NCBI GenBank assembly: GCA_030684575.1
Contig: JAUXVD010000019.1
Coordinates: forward strand, 1 to 64,000
Length of the DNA stretch: 64,000 nt
Source of the DNA: Nitrospirota bacterium
GTDB taxonomy: Bacteria; Nitrospirota; Nitrospiria; Nitrospirales; Nitrospiraceae
Direction of reading: 5' to 3'
A program made the translations under genes and the position numbers. Under the pieces are notes generated by a model that did no database searches, was not told the DNA's origin, and was given only the letters and a program-made list of their open reading frames with translations. Below are positions 8,336-17,564 of the stretch, piece by piece (position 1 is the stretch's first letter; each line of letters opens with the position of its first letter).

Positions 8336-8710
8336 TTACCCGCAGATCTGACCGACTAGGAGCTGCGTCTTTGCCCTATACGTGACTGAGGTAGCAGAGA
8401 GAGGACCCTCTTTTCTGACTAGCCGGCCTAATTGAACTTGGTCTTCACCTGGCATTTGGATAAATTCGACACCGAACTGTCGGCCCTCGCACCAGCGCAC
8501 TTTGGCTAGCCCGACTCGGAGCGGAGACGGGGCGTCAGGAACGAGTGTTCGCATCTCAAGATAGGAACCAGGCGGTACTCGCTTTCGACTGTGAATGGCG
8601 CAGCCAGGGACGGATACATTGAGCACGGTTCCTTCACCTACATAGGCCTCACCGGCAAATACAGCGGGGAAGTGCGTGTCGACTCGTTCACAGTACCGAA
8701 GTTTCGTCAT
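8336..8710 (-). CDS. PilZ-domain protein
   Basis: A 124-residue single-domain PilZ protein, predicted to bind c-di-GMP. The arginine motif RxxxR is present near the N-terminus (RYCER) and is followed about 25 residues later by NVSVPG, matching the (D/N)xSxxG motif. The rest is a PilZ-like beta barrel (LRVGLAKVRWCEGRQFGVEFIQM). The start at MTKLRYCER is chosen because homologous sequence begins there; in-frame sequence further upstream looks non-coding. It resembles the second PilZ protein at 62.5 kb in length and motif spacing. Confidence 0.8.
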   Translation of the reverse strand: MTKLRYCERVDTHFPAVFAGEAYVGEGTVLNVSVPGCAIHSRKRVPPGSYLEMRTLVPDAPSPLRVGLAKVRWCEGRQFGVEFIQMPGEDQVQLGRLVRKEGPLSATSVTYRAKTQLLVGQICG

Positions 8711-9081
8711 GATAATTGATTCCTTCGCAGTCAGATAACTCGGAGAGCAGAGCGTAGCACAGTCTTTCTTGGGGAGGCGAGCAACCCCCCTCATTTGTGT
8801 GATCTTGAATAAGAGCAAGGGATCCACCGTAGCATACTCCCTGAGCCGCAAAGTGCGGCAAGGAGAGCCAAAAAATGGGTAGACCCCACCCCCAGCTCCC
8901 CGCGAAAGTTGGGGCGCCTGGTAGTCGCAAGTTATTGGAATCATGACAGAGGCAATGATTTCTCCCTCCCTGCCAGGCGGCATAGAATCTGCGCTTATAG
9001 CGACAGAGGGTCGAGAGAGCTCCCGAGAACATGAAAGCCGAATCCAAGGTGACAAGGATTTCGGCATAGGGAGGAGACGGG
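8711..9081. other. Intergenic region, no gene recognised
   Basis: About 370 bp between the divergent PilZ and transglycosylase genes. It holds a small GCCGCA/TGCGGC stem near 8850 but no convincing ORF. It presumably carries both promoters; neither could be placed confidently. Confidence 0.5.
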
Positions 9082-9783
9082 ATGAACCAGGTTGACATGC
9101 ACAACGAATCATCTAGCGATGGTTCTGGGCTTAGAGCCTTCATCCTCTTAGGTTCTGCCAGGTTTCTTACCTGCACGGTGGCGATATTGATGATGTCATC
9201 AGCGCCTTCTGTTCTCGCCGACGAGCCGGTATTTGGATACGTCGACTCCACGACGTTGGTGGACCTCGGGAATCGACAGACAGATGATCCTGTTACCCCC
9301 GTTCGCCCCAAGGCCCGCTATCACCATGGATTAGTCGATCTCGAACTTGAACAAGCGGTGAGTCGAGCGGCACAGCAGTGCCAGATTCAACCGGCCTTGC
9401 TCCTTGCGGTGATGAAGGCGGAGTCTTCATTTAATCCGACAGTGGTTTCACGGGCAGGCGCGATAGGACTGATGCAATTGATTCCGGAAACCGCTATCCG
9501 TCATGGCGTGCGCAATCTGTACGATACAAAGGACAATATCACCGGTGGAGCCAAACATTTGCGTTACCTTCTGGATCGGTTCCACGGGAATCTCCGGTTA
9601 GCCGTGGCTACCTATAACGCGGGCGAACGTAAGATGGATCGATATGGGCAGATCCCGCCTTATAAGGAAACACAGGGTTATGTGAAAAGGGTGCTTATCT
9701 ACTATCGTGGCTATAAGAAAGACGGTTGGGTTATGCCCGTCGTGATGAACGATCCGTCTCTGCACGCAGGCCGACGGTACTAG
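9082..9783 (+). CDS. Lytic transglycosylase, SLT (MltC/Slt70-like) domain
   Basis: A 233-residue exported murein transglycosylase. An N-terminal hydrophobic segment (about residues 22-45, ending near VLADE) looks like a signal peptide or anchor. The SLT domain spans roughly 85-215. The catalytic glutamate is in VMKAESSFN, followed by GAIGLMQLIPETA and the late motif AVATYNAGERKM...YGQIPPYKETQGYVKRVL. Lytic transglycosylases cut peptidoglycan to 1,6-anhydroMurNAc products, the substrate recycled by AnmK 6 kb upstream. GGGAGGAGAC precedes the ATG. Confidence 0.9.
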   Translation: MNQVDMHNESSSDGSGLRAFILLGSARFLTCTVAILMMSSAPSVLADEPVFGYVDSTTLVDLGNRQTDDPVTPVRPKARYHHGLVDLELEQAVSRAAQQCQIQPALLLAVMKAESSFNPTVVSRAGAIGLMQLIPETAIRHGVRNLYDTKDNITGGAKHLRYLLDRFHGNLRLAVATYNAGERKMDRYGQIPPYKETQGYVKRVLIYYRGYKKDGWVMPVVMNDPSLHAGRRY

Positions 9784-9859
9784 AGGTCGAGTTTAAGCGT
9801 CTTGAGCGATTCACGAGCAACACGGAAGGTGCCATCAGAATGTTGAAGCGGGAGAGGCG

Positions 9860-10057
9860 TTAGACAGGTTTTTCAGCGACGTAATCCAAATACTTCCACA
9901 GCTCTTTGGCATCCTCTTCGGCGAAGACCAGCGGGGCATTGTTCGCGGATCCGGCGAAATAGACCTTGAGCGACATCTCATCTTGCCAAATCTGAGCTTC
10001 ACAGTAGCTTACGCTATCGAGATTGAGGGCTTTTTTGCCGATGCGGACGAAGTGCAT
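9860..10057 (-). CDS. Small hypothetical protein
   Basis: A 65-residue soluble protein (MHFVRIGKKALNLDSVSYCE...) with alternating beta strands, including MSLKVYFAG, followed by a helix EEDAKELWKYLDYV. I do not recognise a named family. The pattern resembles small proteins whose strands surround a metal- or ligand-binding loop, but that is not assignable. The start follows AAGGAGTTCC, a strong ribosome-binding site, and is preferred over an in-frame start 66 bp upstream. Confidence 0.65.
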   Translation of the reverse strand: MHFVRIGKKALNLDSVSYCEAQIWQDEMSLKVYFAGSANNAPLVFAEEDAKELWKYLDYVAEKPV

Positions 10058-10221
10058 GGAACTCCTTACGTCTTGTGTCTGCAGGACGCAATATAGCATC
10101 AGAAGAGGATTCGTCCAATGCATACCACAATTCCGTACAAGTGCTGGGACGCCAGCTGACGAGCAGCGACCGGTCCTGGATTGCGGTCATATGGTGGTGA
10201 AGTGAGGAGAGGAGAACTGGT

Positions 10222-10298
<77 letters not shown>

Positions 10299-10304
10299 AG
10301 AGGA

Positions 10305-10333
10305 TGCTAACAAAGCGGTGATCGGCAAGTCAA
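10305..10333 (-). promoter_or_regulatory. Predicted promoter of tRNA-fMet
   Basis: On the minus strand: TTGACT (10328-10333), 17-bp spacer, TTAGCA (10305-10310), only 6 bp before the mature tRNA 5' end. The same TTGAC(A/T)-N17-TTAGCA pattern precedes tRNA-Val at 20.2 kb, which supports it, although the short distance to the tRNA is unusual. Confidence 0.4.
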
Positions 10334-10389
10334 GCCGCTCTCCTCGCATCCAAGTTGCTTTCGCTCACCTGCAATGCTAAAGCGATAAC

Positions 10390-11337
10390 ATGCGTCTCGT
10401 ATTTATGGGCACACCAGACTTTGCGGTTGCTTCTCTTGAGGCCTTGTTGCAGTCGGACGATTCCGTTGTTGGGGTGGTCACACAACCGGATCGCCCGAAA
10501 GGGCGCGGGCAAATTCTCACGCCGTCACCGGTAAAACTTCTGGCTCAGCGAGCGCACATCCCGCTGCTGCAACCACTGAAGATGAAGGATCCTGAATTTA
10601 TCCAGACCCTGGCTGACTGGAAGCCGGACTTCATTGCCGTTACGGCGTTTGGGCGTATTTTGCCTCCGGCGATCCTCTCGCTTCCTCCGCGTGGCTGTAT
10701 CAATGTGCATGGTTCCCTTCTTCCAAAATATCGCGGCGCCGGTCCGATTCAGTGGGCCATCATCAACGGCGAGATGGCAACAGGCATTACGACCATGCTG
10801 ATGGATGAGGGGATGGATACCGGCGCGATGTTGCTTCAAGAAGCCATTCCCATTACCCCTGAGGATACAGCAGGCACCCTCTCGCTACGTTTGGCTGAAC
10901 TCGGGGGCAGATTGCTGGTCGAAACGATTGCCCGACTCAAGGCCGGCACCCTTGTGTCGCGGTCACAAGATTCTTCGCAAGCGACCATGGCGCCTTTGCT
11001 GAAAAAGGAAGATGGGGTAATCGATTGGACTTTGCCAGCCACGGCTCTGGCTAGCCGGGTTCGTGGCCTCGCTCCTTGGCCTGGAGCCTACACCGCTGTG
11101 CCGGGGGGCGACCGTTGGACAATCTGGCGAGCCCAGGCCCTCCCAGGATCGGCCTCGAAGCCTCCGGGGGCAGTGGTGGCGGTCACCACCGAGGCGATTC
11201 ATGTCGCCACGGGGGAGGGACTGCTTGCATTGCTGGAGTTGCAACCAGCCAATAGTCGCCGCATGGCGGTTTCTCAATATTTGGCTGGCCACCCGATTGC
11301 CGTTGGATTGCAGCTAGGGGGACCGGTTCCTTCCTAG
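10390..11337 (+). CDS. fmt: Methionyl-tRNA formyltransferase
   Basis: A 315-residue protein of full family length. It transfers a formyl group from 10-formyl-THF to the methionine on initiator tRNA. The N-terminal formyltransferase domain shows MGTPDFAVASLEAL, QPDRPKGRGQ, FGRILPP and INVHGSLLPKYRGAGPIQWAI, containing the catalytic N-H-D set (INVHGS and the later MDEGMDTG). The C-terminal OB-like tRNA-binding domain begins near residue 205 (VRGLAPWPGAYT). It lies next to the tRNA-fMet gene and ahead of rsmB-rpe; def is not seen. Confidence 0.97.
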   Translation: MRLVFMGTPDFAVASLEALLQSDDSVVGVVTQPDRPKGRGQILTPSPVKLLAQRAHIPLLQPLKMKDPEFIQTLADWKPDFIAVTAFGRILPPAILSLPPRGCINVHGSLLPKYRGAGPIQWAIINGEMATGITTMLMDEGMDTGAMLLQEAIPITPEDTAGTLSLRLAELGGRLLVETIARLKAGTLVSRSQDSSQATMAPLLKKEDGVIDWTLPATALASRVRGLAPWPGAYTAVPGGDRWTIWRAQALPGSASKPPGAVVAVTTEAIHVATGEGLLALLELQPANSRRMAVSQYLAGHPIAVGLQLGGPVPS

Positions 11338-11383
11338 TTTCCTGTCTATTCATTCAACAATCTGAATATCCTCTGAGTCACCT

Positions 11384-12823
11384 ATGGCATCTGGTCCTCG
11401 ATCCCTCTTTACTGCCCAGACCGCACCGTCAGCCCGTGCGATCGCGCTCTCGTTGCTGGTGGAGTCCGACAAGAGCGAGGAGGGAGTCGATGTGCTGTTG
11501 GACCGCGCCCTTGCGCGTTGCTCGTTCGACAGTAGGGATCGGGCCCTCACGGTGGAGCTCACCTATGGTGTCTTGCGTCGGCTTGCGACTATCGATTGGC
11601 GTCTTGAACCGGTTTTGGACAAGCCGTTGCTTCGCCTTCCAGTCGCCGTGCAGATGGTGCTCCGTCTTGGAGCCTACCAACTGCTGTTTCTCGATCGCAT
11701 TCCGCAGTCTGCTGCTGTCAACGAATCGGTCAACCTCACCAGAGCGTTTGCCTGCACGGTGGGCAGGGACTGGAGCGGTCTCGTCAATGCGGTGTTGCGC
11801 TCGCTCTTGCGTCATCCGCCTGAGCCTTGGCCTAGCATGGACCATGATCCAGTACAGGCGCTCGCCGTACGGTACTCGATTCCTGGATGGCTCAGCCGGC
11901 GATGGGTGGAACGGCTGGGGCCTGCTGCTGCGGAGGCGGCTTGCGCGGGGGTCAGCGTCGCGCCTCCAATGACGCTTCGGGTGAATCAGCTCGTGACGAC
12001 CAGGGACGCGCTCCTCGAACAGTTTGCGCAGGCTGGTATTGCAGCCAAGCAGGCCCGCGTAAGCCCCTTTGGAATTGTGCTGGAAGACGGAGGTCTTGTT
12101 CCTTCGATCCCGGGGTTTCAAGAGGGCGCCTTTTATGTCGAAGATGAAGCCGCGCAACTGATTCCTCTAATTCTTGACCCTCGGCCAGGTGAGGTTATAC
12201 TTGATGCTTGTGCGGCGCCGGGAGGGAAATCCACTCATCTGGCCGATCTGATGCAGAACAAGGGAACGATCTACGCCGTCGATCGGAAAGGGACCCGCCT
12301 GGATCTGCTGCGAAGTAATTGCAGTCGACTGAACGTTCAGATTGTTGTGCCGATTGTCGGCGACATTCGCCAGCCGAGGGAATGGGTTTCTCCGATTGAG
12401 ACCGCTGCTGCTCACGTGAAGAAAGCCAATGTGGGCGAACTATTGGTTGATCGAATATTAGTGGATGCGCCCTGCAGCGGGCTCGGTGTGTTGCGGCGGC
12501 ACCCCGAAGCAAAGTGGCGGAAAGATGAGCAGGCGCTCCCTCGACATCAGGCGCTCCAGTCTCAGATCCTCGAAGCGGTTGCCCCATGCTTGCGGCCTGG
12601 CGGGGTGCTGGTCTATAGTACGTGCTCGACGGAACCGGAAGAAAACGAAGATGTCATTGAGCGGTTCTGTCGTACCCATAGAGAGTTCCAGCGTGAGTCC
12701 GTTATTCGCTGGCTCCCGCCTGAGGCACAGGGTTTTGTCACCGAACAGGGTGCATTCTCGACAGTGGGAAACCAGCTCTCGATGGACGGATTTTACGCTG
12801 CACGACTGAGGAAGGGTTTGTGA
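11384..12823 (+). CDS. rsmB: 16S rRNA m5C967 methyltransferase
   Basis: A 479-residue RsmB/Sun protein. The N-terminal NusB-like RNA-binding domain (about residues 10-160) is typical of this family (ARAIALSLLVE...DRALTVELTYGVLRR). The SAM-dependent Rossmann domain has DACAAPGGKSTHLADLM for SAM binding and two catalytic cysteines, in VDAPCSGLGVLRRHPEAKW and YSTCSTEPEENE. It follows fmt by 46 bp, as in many bacteria. Its stop overlaps the start of rpe by one base (TGATG), indicating coupled translation. Confidence 0.96.
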   Translation: MASGPRSLFTAQTAPSARAIALSLLVESDKSEEGVDVLLDRALARCSFDSRDRALTVELTYGVLRRLATIDWRLEPVLDKPLLRLPVAVQMVLRLGAYQLLFLDRIPQSAAVNESVNLTRAFACTVGRDWSGLVNAVLRSLLRHPPEPWPSMDHDPVQALAVRYSIPGWLSRRWVERLGPAAAEAACAGVSVAPPMTLRVNQLVTTRDALLEQFAQAGIAAKQARVSPFGIVLEDGGLVPSIPGFQEGAFYVEDEAAQLIPLILDPRPGEVILDACAAPGGKSTHLADLMQNKGTIYAVDRKGTRLDLLRSNCSRLNVQIVVPIVGDIRQPREWVSPIETAAAHVKKANVGELLVDRILVDAPCSGLGVLRRHPEAKWRKDEQALPRHQALQSQILEAVAPCLRPGGVLVYSTCSTEPEENEDVIERFCRTHREFQRESVIRWLPPEAQGFVTEQGAFSTVGNQLSMDGFYAARLRKGL

Positions 12824-13524
12824 TGGCCCGCCCCATTTATATCGCCCCTTCGATTTTAGCCTCCGACTTTGCCAGACTGGCCGATGAAGTGGCAGCCGTG
12901 GAACGGGCTGGGGCCGACTTCCTCCATATCGATGTCATGGATGGACATTTCGTTCCAAACTTGACCATCGGTCCGCCGATTGTGGCGGCGCTGAGAAAAG
13001 TGACCAAACTACCGCTCGACGTCCACCTCATGATCACCAATGCTGACGCCTTCATCGATGAGTTTGCCGAGGCGGGAGCGGATTACCTCACGGTTCACGT
13101 AGAAGCCTGTCCGCACCTCCATCGCACGGTTCAAGCGATCAAAGAGCGAGGCGTCAAGGCAGGGGTGACGCTCAATCCGGCCACCTCGCTCAGTACGATT
13201 GAGGAAATTCTCTCCGAGGTTGATTTGGTCCTGATCATGTCAGTCAATCCAGGTTTTGGCGGTCAAAAGTTTATTACGTCCTGTTTGAAGAAGATTGCCG
13301 CGGCTCGCGCCATGCTCGACCGAGCCGGGAGCCATGCGCTGCTCGAAGTGGATGGCGGCGTCAAGATCGACAATGCGAACCAGGTGCTTGCTGCGGGAGC
13401 CGACGTGTTGGTCGCCGGGTCGGCCATTTTCTCCAGTCCAGATTACGCCGCAACGATCGCTGCGATGCGCGCAGCCGGCCAACCTTCTTCCTCGACGCCT
13501 CAGCGCGTCGCTGCTCACCGATAG
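12823..13524 (+). CDS. rpe: Ribulose-phosphate 3-epimerase
   Basis: A 233-residue TIM-barrel enzyme that interconverts ribulose-5-P and xylulose-5-P. Visible motifs are IAPSILASDFARL, FLHIDVMDGHFVPN (metal-binding His and Asp), DVHLMI (second metal His), SVNPGFGGQKF, and LEVDGGVKIDN with the catalytic Asp. The ATG overlaps the rsmB stop; a GTG one codon earlier is the only alternative. The cytoplasmic reaction serves the pentose phosphate pathway and, where present, carbon fixation. Confidence 0.97.
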   Translation: MARPIYIAPSILASDFARLADEVAAVERAGADFLHIDVMDGHFVPNLTIGPPIVAALRKVTKLPLDVHLMITNADAFIDEFAEAGADYLTVHVEACPHLHRTVQAIKERGVKAGVTLNPATSLSTIEEILSEVDLVLIMSVNPGFGGQKFITSCLKKIAAARAMLDRAGSHALLEVDGGVKIDNANQVLAAGADVLVAGSAIFSSPDYAATIAAMRAAGQPSSSTPQRVAAHR

Positions 13525-13533
13525 GCCTCGCGG

Positions 13534-15096
13534 GTGGATATTTCTTCTCTCATCGATAGTCTGCATCCTCTCGAAGTCAAAGTCCTTTCGACCTTTGCCT
13601 CGAACCCCTCTGCGGTGCTCCAAACAGAGCAGTTGGCGCAGTCCTCCGGGTTGGAGCCCTCGCAGCTGAGCATGGCGGTCGAATGGTTGCTCGCCAAGTC
13701 GTTGTTAGCAGTCGATACCGAGATCGTGACGCCGGTGGTCTCGCTCACCAAAGTCGGCGAACTGTACGTTGAAAAGCATTCGCCGATTGAACGGGTGCTC
13801 GCTGCGGCTCGCGAGGCGGCGACAACGGGCAAACGTCTGACCATTCAGGATATCCAATCGCGGGAGGGGCTGGAACCGGCTGAAGTGAGCGGTGCGATTG
13901 GCCGGCTCAAAAAAGAAGGCGCGCTCCTGATCATTCAAGGCGGCTGTCTCGAATCGACCGGCCGGCCGAGCCCAACGGCAGAGGCCATACGAGGATTACT
14001 ATTACGGGTACATGAGACGCCTCGGGAGATGCAGTCATTTTCGGATGTACAACGGCAAGTCATTCAAGACCATGCCGTCAAACGAGGAAATGCGAAAGAG
14101 CCATTCCGCATCGATGATCGGGTCGCCAGATCGCTGAAGCTTTCCGCCGCCGGCACCGAGGCCGCGCAGCAGCTCTCCAAGCAAGGGGTTCTGGAAGAAG
14201 TTTCCCAGCTGACCCCTGAGTTGTTGAAAGACGGGAGCTGGCGAACGAAACGCTTCCGTAAGTACACGATCAGTCTTCGCGCACCACGGATTGCGCCGGG
14301 CAAGAAACATCCCTATCGCGAGTTTCTCGATACCGTGAAGACGAAGCTTGTGAGCATGGGATTCCAGGAAATGCGGGGCCCGCTGGTAGAGACTGAATTC
14401 TGGAACATGGACGCGCTCTTTATGCCACAGTTCCATCCGGCCAGGGATATCCATGACGTCTACTTCGTCAAGGAACCGAAACAGGCCACGTCGATTGCAG
14501 AACCGTTTTTGTCTCGGGTCGCGCAAGCGCATCAGGATGGCGGGGCAACCGGTTCAACCGGCTGGAACTATCCCTTCGATATGGCGCGTGCGCGTCGGCT
14601 GGTCTTGCGGAGCCAGGGGACGGCTGTCTCGGCTCATACGCTGGCTGCACAACCGGCGGTGCCGGGAAAGTATTTTTCCATCGCCCGTTGTTTTCGCTAT
14701 GACCAAGTCGATGCGACGCATGCGACCGATTTTTTCCAGGTGGAAGGGATTGTCCTTGGCGAAGATATCAATTTCCGTACGTTGCTCGGTCTGCTGAATC
14801 TCTTTGCCCGTGAAGTGGCTCAGGCGAAGGAAGTTAAGTTTCTTCCGGCCTATTTTCCGTTCACCGAACCATCGGTCGAGATGCATGTGCGCCATCCGAA
14901 GCTTGGCTGGATGGAACTTGGCGGAGCCGGGCTGTTCCGGTCGGAAGTCACTCTTCCGCTGGGTGTGACCGTGCCGGTGATCGCCTGGGGGCTGGGGCTC
15001 GATCGCATGGCGATGGTGGCGCTCGGGATTCACGATATTCGAGAGTTGTTTACCGACAATCTTGACCTCATCCGTTCCACCAAGGGGGCCCTCTAG
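13534..15096 (+). CDS. pheS: Phenylalanine-tRNA ligase alpha subunit, archaeal/eukaryotic-type architecture
   Basis: A 520-residue PheS, far longer than the usual bacterial ~330-350. The first ~200 residues look like winged-helix repeats (SLHPLEVKVLSTF..., TEQLAQSSGLEPSQL, LTIQDIQSREGLEPAEVSGAI), as in archaeal and eukaryotic alpha subunits. The class II catalytic core follows: motif 2 FRYDQVDATHATDFFQVEG and motif 3 GAGLFRSEV...WGLGLDRMAM. It starts at GTG, 9 bp after rpe, and pheT follows 7 bp later. Core function is certain; the architecture suggests acquisition from an archaeal-type lineage. Confidence 0.95.
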   Translation: MDISSLIDSLHPLEVKVLSTFASNPSAVLQTEQLAQSSGLEPSQLSMAVEWLLAKSLLAVDTEIVTPVVSLTKVGELYVEKHSPIERVLAAAREAATTGKRLTIQDIQSREGLEPAEVSGAIGRLKKEGALLIIQGGCLESTGRPSPTAEAIRGLLLRVHETPREMQSFSDVQRQVIQDHAVKRGNAKEPFRIDDRVARSLKLSAAGTEAAQQLSKQGVLEEVSQLTPELLKDGSWRTKRFRKYTISLRAPRIAPGKKHPYREFLDTVKTKLVSMGFQEMRGPLVETEFWNMDALFMPQFHPARDIHDVYFVKEPKQATSIAEPFLSRVAQAHQDGGATGSTGWNYPFDMARARRLVLRSQGTAVSAHTLAAQPAVPGKYFSIARCFRYDQVDATHATDFFQVEGIVLGEDINFRTLLGLLNLFAREVAQAKEVKFLPAYFPFTEPSVEMHVRHPKLGWMELGGAGLFRSEVTLPLGVTVPVIAWGLGLDRMAMVALGIHDIRELFTDNLDLIRSTKGAL

Positions 15097-15103
15097 GTTT
15101 CAC

Positions 15104-16822
15104 ATGCCCACGATTACGATTTTCAAACAGGATCTTGAGGGATTGCTTGCAGGGCCGGGAGAGGCTCGCCAACCGATTACTCTTGAACAAATCGAAGACT
15201 CGTTGATGCTCGTGAAGGGTGAGTTGAAGGGGCAGAACCCGGATACCGGCGAACTGCGCATTGAATTACAAGATAGTAACCGTCCCGATCTTTGGTGCTG
15301 TGAAGGGATTGCGCGGCAGATCAGGGTGAAGCGGCAGGGTTCCCTTCCAATGTACGATTTTCTTGCGACTAAGCCGCAAGTACCGAAGCAATTGAACGTG
15401 ACTCCCGGCCTGGAAAAGGTTCGGCCATTTGTGGCGGCCTGCACGGCGACCGGTTATCGCGTTACGAAAGAAGGTCTTGCGCAGCTGATCCAGTCACAAG
15501 AAAAGCTGGCCGAAATGTTCGGTCGTAAACGCCGGACCGTGTCGATCGGGCTCTATCGGCTTGCAGCGATCGAGTTTCCTGTCACGTATGACTTAGTAAA
15601 GCCTGACGAAGCATCCTTCACGCCGCTGGGTATGGATACGGCCATGACGTTGGGAGAGATGTTGCTCGTCCATCCCAAGGGCTTGGAGTTCGGCGGGATT
15701 CTCTCGGGACAGGAGCGATTGCCATTCTTGCGCGATGCGAAAGGGCGAGCCCTCTCGTTCCCGCCGATCATCAATAGCCGTGAAGTCGGCGAAGTGAAGG
15801 TGGGAGACGATGCCCTCTTCGTCGAAGTGACCGGCACTGACCTTTCGATGGTGGTCCTGACTCTCAATATTTTCGCAGCGAATCTGGCAGATCGTGGTGC
15901 AGTGATTGAGCCGATCGAAGTGCGGTATCCCTATAAGACCGACCTTGGCGAGGCCGTCCTGACCCCCCAAGATCTTGGAAGGTCGCGGACACTTCCTCTA
16001 CAGACGATTGAGCGGGCACTCGGGCAGGCCTTAGGTGTTCATGAAGTGGCCAAGGCCTTAGTGGCCTATGGCTATCAAGTGACGACGGATTCTGAACAGG
16101 TAACGGTGACACTTCCTCTGTATCGGCAGGATCTGATGCATGCGATGGATGTTGTCGAAGATGTGGCGATCAGCCGGGGATACGCGGACTTTTTGCCGGT
16201 GATGCCTTCGCAGTTCACGGTCGGGGGTCTGTCGCGCATTGAAGAATTCTCTGACAGGGTGCGAGCGCTCATGGTCGGCATGGGCTTTCAGGAAATTATT
16301 TCTAACATTCTCGGTTCACCTCAAGATTTGCGTGATGCGATGCGGCTGGAAGGGACTGAGTGGGGGCAGTTGGTCGAGGTGGACAATGTGATGTCCTTGA
16401 ATTTCTCCGCGCTTCGGCAATGGATGCTTCCGTCGTTGCTTCGCGTAGAAGCAGCGTCGAACCGGGCCTTTTACCCCCATCGGATGTTCGAAGCCGGCGA
16501 AGTGGCCAGGCCCGACCCTGCGCAGGCTCTCGGATCACGGACGGTCATGGTGCTCGGCGGGATGATCGCTCATGCCGATGCGCATTTCTCCGAGATCCAC
16601 TCCTGTCTGGACACATTGTTTTACTATGTGGGACAAGCGTACAGCTTAGAACCGATTCAGCATCCGTCATTTCTTGCCGGACGTGCCGGCAGTATTCTGT
16701 CCGAAGGGAAACGGGTAGGTGTGATCGGGGAACTGCACCCTGAAGTACTCGAACGCTGGCAGATCAGCGTCCCGGCCGTCGCATTTGAAATCGATCTGAC
16801 ACAACTAGCCGAACGGCCCTGA
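15104..16822 (+). CDS. pheT: Phenylalanine-tRNA ligase beta subunit, archaeal/eukaryotic-type architecture
   Basis: A 572-residue PheT. Bacterial beta subunits are usually ~790-800 residues, with an N-terminal tRNA-binding (EMAP-like) domain and a C-terminal FDX-ACB domain. Neither is present here. The N-terminus MPTITIFKQDLEGLL followed by ELQDSNRPDLWCCEGIARQI is typical of archaeal-type PheT, and a B3/B4 editing region follows. The C-terminus ends with the catalytic-like core (GSILSEGKRVGVIGELHPEVLERW). The ATG is chosen because homologous sequence starts there; a longer in-frame start overlaps pheS. It pairs with pheS as an alpha2beta2 enzyme. Confidence 0.95.
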   Translation: MPTITIFKQDLEGLLAGPGEARQPITLEQIEDSLMLVKGELKGQNPDTGELRIELQDSNRPDLWCCEGIARQIRVKRQGSLPMYDFLATKPQVPKQLNVTPGLEKVRPFVAACTATGYRVTKEGLAQLIQSQEKLAEMFGRKRRTVSIGLYRLAAIEFPVTYDLVKPDEASFTPLGMDTAMTLGEMLLVHPKGLEFGGILSGQERLPFLRDAKGRALSFPPIINSREVGEVKVGDDALFVEVTGTDLSMVVLTLNIFAANLADRGAVIEPIEVRYPYKTDLGEAVLTPQDLGRSRTLPLQTIERALGQALGVHEVAKALVAYGYQVTTDSEQVTVTLPLYRQDLMHAMDVVEDVAISRGYADFLPVMPSQFTVGGLSRIEEFSDRVRALMVGMGFQEIISNILGSPQDLRDAMRLEGTEWGQLVEVDNVMSLNFSALRQWMLPSLLRVEAASNRAFYPHRMFEAGEVARPDPAQALGSRTVMVLGGMIAHADAHFSEIHSCLDTLFYYVGQAYSLEPIQHPSFLAGRAGSILSEGKRVGVIGELHPEVLERWQISVPAVAFEIDLTQLAERP

Positions 16823-16907
16823 GGTATACGCCGGCTGGCGCATTCCTCAAGGCTCGCATCCTGTCCCGCTCAATGGTTCGAAGAGTGCTCTTGCGAGGCG
16901 ACTGCGT

Positions 16908-17276
16908 TTAGGCAGCAGCCGGAGCAAGCTGTTGCTTGGCAAGACCGACCAACTGCTCGAATCCCGAGGCATCCTTGATCGCCATATCCGAAAGGACCTT
17001 GCGGTCCAAGAGGATATTCGCCTTCTTCATGGCATTGATAAACCGGCCATAGGTGAGTCCATGTGCCCGAACTGCCGCGTTGATGCGCGCAATCCACAAT
17101 ACACGGAAATCCCGTTTCCGATTTTTCCGTCCGGTATAGGCGTAGGCCTGACCCTTATCAACTGATTCTGTTGCGGTACGGAACAGACGGCTCTTCCCGC
17201 CGTATTGTCCTTTGGCCAGTTTCAGCCGTTTCTTCCGACGATGTCTTGTTTTGGGGCCACCTTTTGCGCGAGGCAT
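16908..17276 (-). CDS. rplT: 50S ribosomal protein L20
   Basis: A 122-residue L20. The basic N-terminal tail ([20 protein letters not shown]) threads into 23S rRNA, and the globular domain has the conserved [16 protein letters not shown] and AFDEL-like region ([14 protein letters not shown]). It is last in thrS-infC-rpmI-rplT on this strand. L20 acts as an autogenous repressor of this operon in some bacteria; no such structure was traced here. Confidence 0.98.
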   Translation of the reverse strand: MPRAKGGPKTRHRRKKRLKLAKGQYGGKSRLFRTATESVDKGQAYAYTGRKNRKRDFRVLWIARINAAVRAHGLTYGRFINAMKKANILLDRKVLSDMAIKDASGFEQLVGLAKQQLAPAAA

Positions 17277-17319
17277 GGGTCATTACTCCTTTTGGTTAAC
17301 GCGAGTCGTGTCTTCTCAT

Positions 17320-17523
17320 TTAGCTGTAGGGCAATAAGCGATCCAGCGCCTGAGTTTTGGTCTTATCCACGAGAACCGTGCCGCTCAACCGGCGCTTCCG
17401 ATCCTGCGTCTTGCTGGTGAGGATATGGCGTTTTCCCGCTTTCCGCCTGACCAATTTTCCAGAGCCGGTGCGGCTAAACCGCTTTTTGGCTCCACTGTGG
17501 GATTTCATCTTCCTATTCTTCAT
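17320..17523 (-). CDS. rpmI: 50S ribosomal protein L35
   Basis: A 67-residue L35, highly basic. The family core MKSHSGAKKRFSRTGSGKLVRRKAGKRHIL is present (shown as MKSHSGAKKRF and RRKAGKRHIL), and the C-terminus is DRLLPY. A downstream ATG at residue 6 (MKSHSG) is an alternative start; the upstream ATG is retained because AAGGAAG lies before it. It lies between infC and rplT, the usual order. Confidence 0.95.
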   Translation of the reverse strand: MKNRKMKSHSGAKKRFSRTGSGKLVRRKAGKRHILTSKTQDRKRRLSGTVLVDKTKTQALDRLLPYS

Positions 17524-17564
17524 GTCCGTGCTTCCTTTTGTTAATAGCGTTCGGGCCGACCGTC

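Noticed and set aside
11429-12157. 242-codon minus-strand frame inside rsmB
   Set aside because: Antisense shadow with Arg/Ser-rich composition and no recognisable domain.
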